From assembly GCA_017412055.1 (NCBI GenBank), contig JAFQOW010000030.1:1-50512 (forward strand): a DNA stretch of 50,512 bases. Direction: 5' to 3'. Shown in pieces: positions 44,946 to 50,512 of this stretch. The translations under genes were made by a program, and so were the position numbers. The DNA comes from Lachnospiraceae bacterium (GTDB taxonomy: Bacteria > Bacillota > Clostridia > Lachnospirales > Lachnospiraceae). The notes beneath the pieces were generated by a model. That model was not told the origin of the DNA and searched no databases. It was given only the letters and a program-made list of their open reading frames with translations. Within the stretch, counting starts at the first letter, position 1. The number at the start of each line of letters is the position of its first letter.

Positions 44946-45797
44946 TCACTCTACTTCCTTAAGCATTTCCTCAAGAAACGCTGGTAAATAAAACGCACCC
45001 TTATGTAATCTTGTAGTATAATACTTAGTTCTAAGATTCAAGCTATTCCATCTAGCCCCATCCAAATCATCAATAGGATGATATTTTTTGCTTGCAAAGC
45101 CAAATAGCCAATATCCCGCAGCATATGTGGGAATATGAGCCTGATAAACTCTAGAAATTGGGAATGTGCTGGCTATACGACCATGGCTTCTCTTCATAGC
45201 ATTAGCATCCTCCTTATAAAAGGGACTTCCCTGCTGATTTACAAGTATTCCATCACTTTTTAATGCCTTATAGCAATTTCCGTAAAACTCCTTTGTAAAA
45301 AGTCCCTCTGCTGGTCCAAACGGATCATTGGAATCCACGATAATAAGGTCATACTCCTCCTCGCATTTTCTTATAAACTTAAGTCCATTTTCAAAGTAAA
45401 TATTTACTCTTCTATCATCAAGTCTACTGGCATTTTCCGGAAGATACTGACGACAAACCTTTATAACCTCCTCGTCCATCTCTACCAAATCGATTCTCTT
45501 TATAGAATCATATCTGGTAAGCTCATGAACCACACCTCCATCTCCAGCACCTATTACCAAAACCTTTTTTATATTTGGATGAACTGCCATAGGTACATGT
45601 ACTATCATCTCATCATATATAAATTCATCTCTTTCCGTAAGCATAATATTGCCATCCAATGACAATACTCTGCCAAACTCATCTGTATCAAATACATCAA
45701 TTCTCTGATAATCACTTGTATTAGAATAAAGCTGTTTATTCACTCTCAAGCTAAGCTTTACATCAGGTGTGTGATGCTCACTAAACCAAAGCTCCAT
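44946..45797 (-). CDS. speE: Spermidine synthase (aminopropyltransferase)
   Basis: The enzyme transfers an aminopropyl group from decarboxylated S-adenosylmethionine to a polyamine acceptor. The start at 45797 has a perfect GGAGG seven bases upstream and begins MELWFSEHHTPDVKLSLRV; an ATG nine codons earlier is unlikely. The 283-residue protein has the SAM-binding GAGDGGVVHEL block and the VDSNDPFGPAEGLFTKEFY segment of the acceptor site. No speD (S-adenosylmethionine decarboxylase) gene is in the window to supply its donor. It is 50 bases after the decarboxylase gene. Confidence 0.92.
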   Translation of the reverse strand: MELWFSEHHTPDVKLSLRVNKQLYSNTSDYQRIDVFDTDEFGRVLSLDGNIMLTERDEFIYDEMIVHVPMAVHPNIKKVLVIGAGDGGVVHELTRYDSIKRIDLVEMDEEVIKVCRQYLPENASRLDDRRVNIYFENGLKFIRKCEEEYDLIIVDSNDPFGPAEGLFTKEFYGNCYKALKSDGILVNQQGSPFYKEDANAMKRSHGRIASTFPISRVYQAHIPTYAAGYWLFGFASKKYHPIDDLDGARWNSLNLRTKYYTTRLHKGAFYLPAFLEEMLKEVE

Positions 45798-45847
45798 ATT
45801 ATTTCCTCCATATCTATAACCCATAAATCTTTAATCGTAATTTTTGC

Positions 45848-47299
45848 CTATAAATCCAAAACATTGAGATTCTCAATCCTTGCGTCCTCCGGGCCTGTCA
45901 TCTGACACCCCTTCTCATGAGCATATGAAATATATTTTAGTATGTCCTTTGTAATACGCTCACCTGGTGCCAGAATAGGAATGCCTGGTGGATAACACAT
46001 AACAAACTCACTACAAATATGCCCCTCTGTCTCCATTATAGGAAGACTCTTTTTCGGCGCATAAAAGGCCTCCTGTGGACTGGCAACCACAATAGGGTCA
46101 ATATATTCCTGAGTAAGCAACCCAGATGGATCACCCTTAAATCTACGCTTAATCTCTGCAAGGGCACTAACAAGGCGCTCCACCTCCTGCATTCGGTCAC
46201 CGATTGACAAATATGCAAGTATGTTTCCTAAATCTCCAAACTCTATCTGAATATCATATTCATCACGTAATATGTCGTAAACCTCGATTCCTGCAAGTCC
46301 TATATCAAGTGTATGTACACTAAGCTTTGTAGGGTCAAAATCATAAACCGCATCACCATCTATAAGCTCTCTGCCGAAGGCATAATAATCACCTATTGCA
46401 TTTATCTCATCTCTAGCATATGTAGCTAATTCAGTAACTGTCTTAAATATCTCTTTGCCTCGAAGTGCCAGATTTCTTCTTGAAATATCCAGACTAGACA
46501 TAAGAAGATAGCTTCCTGATGTAGTCTGAGTAAGATTGATAATCTGTCTTACGTAACCTGCATTTACATTTTCACCAGCAAGAAGAAAGCTTGACTGTGT
46601 GAGACTTCCACCGCTTTTATGCATAGAAACCGCTGCCATATCAGCCCCTGCCGCCATAGCAGAAACAGGAAGATTTTCTCCAAAGTAAAAATGGGTTCCA
46701 TGAGCTTCATCAGCAAGACAAAGCATACCTGCCTCATGAGCCATATTTACAATCGCCTTAAGGTCAGAGCATATTCCATAATATGTAGGATTATTTACAA
46801 GCACTGCCACCGCATCAGGATTTTCCTTAATAGCATTTGCCACCTGTTCCCTCTTCATTCCAAGAGCAATACCAAGCTTCTTATCCACCTCAGGATTAAC
46901 ATAAACTGGAATTGCACCATTTAACACTAATGCATTAATCACACTTCTATGTACATTTCTTGGCAATATTATTTTATCCCCTCTCTTACAAGCTGTAAGC
47001 ACCATACTCTGCACAGCACTTGTAGTTCCACCTACCATAAGAAATGCATACGCCGCACCAAATGCCTCTGCAGCTAGCATTTCCGCTTCCTTTATAACCG
47101 ATACAGGATGACAAAGATTATCTAAGGGCTTCATACTATTCACATCCACACCTACACACTTCTCACCTAAAAAGCTTGTAAGCTCCGGATTTCCTCTTCC
47201 ATGCTTATGCCCCGGTACATCAAATGGTACCACTCTCCTATATTTAAACTGCTCCAACGCCTCATGTATAGGCGCTCTATTTTGATTAATTTCCATCAT
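45848..47299 (-). CDS. speA: Arginine/lysine/ornithine decarboxylase, first gene of polyamine operon
   Basis: A fold-type I PLP decarboxylase of the Orn/Lys/Arg_deC family (biosynthetic arginine decarboxylase-like), about 483 residues. The N-terminus has VVPFDVPGHKHGRG; the PLP lysine lies in the AAVSMHKSGGSLTQSSFLL block, preceded by LCLADEAHGTHF. The C-terminal domain ends in YPPGIPILAPGERIT, the family signature. AGGAGG precedes tandem ATG codons at 47297-47299 and 47294-47296, either of which may start it; the longer frame (47332) has no such site. With agmatinase downstream, arginine to agmatine is the likely reaction, though lysine or ornithine cannot be ruled out. Confidence 0.9.
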   Translation of the reverse strand: MMEINQNRAPIHEALEQFKYRRVVPFDVPGHKHGRGNPELTSFLGEKCVGVDVNSMKPLDNLCHPVSVIKEAEMLAAEAFGAAYAFLMVGGTTSAVQSMVLTACKRGDKIILPRNVHRSVINALVLNGAIPVYVNPEVDKKLGIALGMKREQVANAIKENPDAVAVLVNNPTYYGICSDLKAIVNMAHEAGMLCLADEAHGTHFYFGENLPVSAMAAGADMAAVSMHKSGGSLTQSSFLLAGENVNAGYVRQIINLTQTTSGSYLLMSSLDISRRNLALRGKEIFKTVTELATYARDEINAIGDYYAFGRELIDGDAVYDFDPTKLSVHTLDIGLAGIEVYDILRDEYDIQIEFGDLGNILAYLSIGDRMQEVERLVSALAEIKRRFKGDPSGLLTQEYIDPIVVASPQEAFYAPKKSLPIMETEGHICSEFVMCYPPGIPILAPGERITKDILKYISYAHEKGCQMTGPEDARIENLNVLDL

Positions 47300-47331
47300 T
47301 ATATCCTCCTGAAGCTCTGTGAAATTATACA

Positions 47332-47498
47332 TTTTGTATGATATACGAATTACTCCGTTCTTCGAACTCTCGTAATTCTACAAACATTCGAAATCCGTCC
47401 TTTCGGACTTCTTTCTCATGTTTGTTAGGGTTCCAAAGAAGAATAAATAAAGATTTATCTTTATTTATTCTTCTTTATGAACCCCATATCATACAAAA
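47332..47498. repeat. Multi-hairpin element bounded by 13-bp inverted repeats
   Basis: TTTTGTATGATAT (47332-47344) pairs perfectly with ATATCATACAAAA (47486-47498). Inside lie three further hairpins: GAATTAC (47347-47353) with GTAATTC (47372-47378), ACAAACAT (47380-47387) with ATGTTTGT (47418-47425), and GGGTTC (47428-47433) with GAACCC (47479-47484), the last enclosing a perfect 18-bp stem (47437-47454 with 47457-47474). It separates the leader terminator from the operon's first gene and may be an RNA structure or a mobile palindromic repeat. No open frame lies in it. Confidence 0.75.
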
Positions 47499-47519
47499 AG
47501 GTAGCGTAAACGCTACCTT
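47495..47519 (-). terminator. Terminator in the leader of the polyamine operon
   Basis: AAGGTAGCG (47498-47506) and CGCTACCTT (47511-47519) form a perfect 9-bp stem with a four-base loop. On the minus strand it is followed by TTTTT, a regular intrinsic terminator, about 200 bases before the decarboxylase gene. Confidence 0.75.
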
Positions 47520-47838
47520 ACTAGTCAAATATCACGCAACTATGCTATCACTTTATCTTGTCAGTGTATTACGAGTACAAAAAATTTATCCTCAACACTA
47601 TATAATTTCACACAATGCATAACACAATTCAGAGTCTATATAGCAATCATTACTTTTACTACTCTTATTGACTGTTTCACAAGTCAGCGTTTATTCGCTT
47701 TTCGGTTTACTTATATGATAAGAAACCAACTTATAAAATAATCGGCAGTGGACCCGGCTGTCCGTATGGCCTTAACTCTTTCGAGTGGTCCTTTAATAAT
47801 TGGTATAAGAAAAACTCTAAATTACATTTTCTTAAACT
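47500..47838 (-). ncRNA. Candidate structured leader RNA or ncRNA
   Basis: The stretch from a promoter at 47846-47874 to the terminator has no coding frame of note and is dense in stems. At 47740-47800 it holds a compact three-helix fold on the minus strand: GGACC closing with GGTCC, enclosing ACTC-GAAA-GAGT (GAAA tetraloop) and GGC...GCC. Further hairpins are GGTTT...AAACC (about 47702-47725), AGCG...CGCT and TGACT...AGTCA. It matches no riboswitch, T-box, RNase P, tmRNA or 6S consensus I can recall. It could be a polyamine- or amino-acid-responsive leader or a standalone small RNA. Confidence 0.45.
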
Positions 47839-47845
47839 GTTTTTC

Positions 47846-47874
47846 AAAATATCATATAGTGACTTACTTGTCAA
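47846..47874 (-). promoter_or_regulatory. Promoter driving the polyamine leader
   Basis: On the minus strand a perfect TTGACA (47869-47874), 17 bases and TATTTT (47846-47851) form a good vegetative promoter, just past the stop of the GGDEF gene. It would give a leader of about 540 bases before the decarboxylase gene. Confidence 0.6.
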
Positions 47875-47879
47875 CAACT

Positions 47880-48914
47880 TTATACAATTTGATTCTTACC
47901 ATTTCTCTTAGCCTGAATAAGTCTTTCGTCTACAGTTGCTAACAATTCATCAAAATCAAGTGTTTTATCATCTACAAGAATTCCTGCACTAAAAGTAAAT
48001 TTAGTCTGCTTCTCCTCCTCTGAAAATGCTTCAAATTCGCCTTTTACCTTTGCAAAAATCTCCATTACGCCTTCTTTATTTACCCCGTCAAATAAAATGA
48101 TAAATTCCTGTCCACTATATCTACAAGCAATATCATTATTAGAAAGATTGTTAGATAAAATATTCGCCAATGCAACTATCACCTTATCACCAAATGTATA
48201 GCCATATGTATCATTAATCACCTTAAAATCATCTATATCTATGTGCGCTATGGCAAATTCCTTTTCTGGTATAGTCATCCATTTTTCCAAGTTATCCATC
48301 ATATATCTTCTATTGTAAAGACCCGTTAATGAATCTCTATGTGCCACGAATTCCAGTTCCTCCGTCATCTTGACAATTTGTTCTCGCTGTTTTTCATACT
48401 GCACAATCAGAATTCTTACTAAGATAAACAATGATATAGACACAATACAAAATGCCCAAAGCATTGTACCCATCTCTGATTCCCTAGTCATCTCCTCAAT
48501 ATCTCTTGGATATAGATAAGATACAGCTATACACATTAAATTAATCATAAATACTGTTCCAAATATTACCCACTGTGATGACTTTGGCAAAAATAATGCG
48601 ATACAAGCAACAGCTAATACAGGATATGCACTAGCACTTGCTCCATATGAATATAAAATTATAGGGAACTCAAAAACCGCGGCCACTGCCACTATACCTA
48701 CAGCTGCCACATCCAGTCTTTTAGTTGCAATACCGACAACGCCAAAAACAATCATTGTCACACTACAGATACCACAAATATATGTAATACTAGAAAAGCC
48801 GTGTAATAATATATTAATAAAAAAGCCTACAGCATTGGCAGTTGCAACTGTTACTGCCAATGCTCTAAAAAGCTTTACCTTTAATTCTTTATTTAGTTCT
48901 TCATTTATATTCAT
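47880..48914 (-). CDS. Membrane GGDEF-domain protein with degenerate active site
   Basis: From the start at 48914 (GGAGG nine bases upstream; the longer frame to 49007 runs into the enolase gene) the protein has 344 residues. Residues 1-175 carry about six membrane segments forming a sensor of unknown type. The C-terminal domain (about 190-344) has the diguanylate-cyclase layout (HRDSLTGLYNRRYM, HIDIDDFKVINDTYGYTFGD), but the catalytic GGDEF is replaced by SGQEF (267-271), losing the metal-binding acidic residue. It is therefore probably a c-di-GMP- or GTP-binding regulator rather than a synthase. No inhibitory RxxD site is seen. Confidence 0.85.
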   Translation of the reverse strand: MNINEELNKELKVKLFRALAVTVATANAVGFFINILLHGFSSITYICGICSVTMIVFGVVGIATKRLDVAAVGIVAVAAVFEFPIILYSYGASASAYPVLAVACIALFLPKSSQWVIFGTVFMINLMCIAVSYLYPRDIEEMTRESEMGTMLWAFCIVSISLFILVRILIVQYEKQREQIVKMTEELEFVAHRDSLTGLYNRRYMMDNLEKWMTIPEKEFAIAHIDIDDFKVINDTYGYTFGDKVIVALANILSNNLSNNDIACRYSGQEFIILFDGVNKEGVMEIFAKVKGEFEAFSEEEKQTKFTFSAGILVDDKTLDFDELLATVDERLIQAKRNGKNQIV

Positions 48915-48984
48915 CGAAGTGTACCTCCAAAATGCAATACTCCACTTGTAAATTTTATCACAACAATACTTTTTTGTACAGTTA

Positions 48985-50361
<1,377 letters not shown>

Positions 50362-50376
50362 TTATAATCATATGGT

Positions 50377-50392
50377 AGTGTCAAATGACACT
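50377..50392. promoter_or_regulatory. Perfect 16-bp palindrome before enolase
   Basis: AGTGTCA-aa-TGACACT lies about 30 bases before the enolase start, in the probable 5' leader. It could be a transcription factor operator or a short RNA hairpin. It fits no regulator consensus I can name with confidence. Confidence 0.4.
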
Positions 50393-50512
50393 CCATTTTT
50401 TTATTTATTAATCTTTATTTTTCAAGGGTTTCCACAACTTTTTAAAATAAAAAGTGACTACCCCCTAAATAACCAGTATAATTGAATCTGCGACAAAACA
50501 ATTATCCGTATA

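Noticed and set aside
47740-47800. c-di-GMP (GEMM) riboswitch near the GGDEF gene
   Set aside because: A GAAA-capped stem and a three-helix layout are suggestive, but the conserved GEMM core (such as GGCAAACC and GGGACGCAAAGCC) is not present.
47332-47880. T-box leader, tmRNA or RNase P RNA
   Set aside because: The T-box TGGNACCGCG element, the tmRNA tRNA-like end and the RNase P GAGGAAAGTCC core are all absent on both strands.

Overview
The window is about 50.5 kb of AT-rich chromosomal DNA from an anaerobic, endospore-forming member of the Clostridia, most likely the family Lachnospiraceae. This rests on the anaerobic class III ribonucleotide reductase with its activase, the pyruvate formate-lyase activase, the sporulation genes (gpr, spoIIP, a five-gene spoVA operon, small coat-like proteins), the low-GC codon use and the typical AGGAGG ribosome-binding sites. 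Most genes lie on the minus strand. The plus strand carries only a Bax-inhibitor-like gene, typA, and a penicillin-binding protein followed by spoVAA-AE. No rRNA, tRNA, CRISPR array, prophage or insertion sequence was recognised, so this looks like core chromosome.

Layout: 1-231 is a palindromic repeat region followed by the promoter of a BI-1/YccA membrane protein. 1.2-4.6 kb (minus) holds dut, nrdG and nrdD, and a pair of NrdR-box-like sites overlaps the nrdD promoter. 4.8-8.3 kb (minus) is a gpr-spoIIP-hemW sporulation/haem-chaperone cluster with a good sigma-G-type promoter before gpr. 8.4-15 kb (minus) is a tight five-gene run: pheA, a DUF815-type ATPase, ppk, a PHP-domain phosphoesterase and an alpha/beta hydrolase. 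typA (plus) faces a YigZ/IMPACT gene across a nested inverted repeat. A class A PBP and spoVAA-AB-AC-AD-AE run to 23.6 kb on the plus strand. From there everything is minus: a protein with EF-hand-like/RTX-like calcium motifs, two polar amino-acid ABC transporters (one with a fused binding-protein/permease, one with an apparently circularly permuted binding protein), copper handling (copZ-like, copA) interleaved with greA and a ylmH-like S4 gene, trxA, an HD hydrolase, pflA, a Zn/Cd P-type ATPase with its ArsR-family repressor and operator, and two small coat-like genes.

From 39.2 to 47.9 kb lies a probable seven-gene polyamine operon: arginine/lysine decarboxylase, SpeE, agmatinase, carboxynorspermidine dehydrogenase and decarboxylase, then a zinc-ribbon membrane protein and an SGNH hydrolase. 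It is preceded by a leader of about 540 nt with its own promoter, a compact three-helix element, an intrinsic terminator and then a large multi-hairpin element just before the first gene. This leader is the best candidate in the window for an undescribed regulatory RNA. The window ends with a membrane-bound degenerate GGDEF protein and enolase.

Functions are assigned from recognised motifs and family resemblance, without database searches. Several start codons were moved downstream of the longest open frame because a Shine-Dalgarno sequence supports the internal start; each entry says so.
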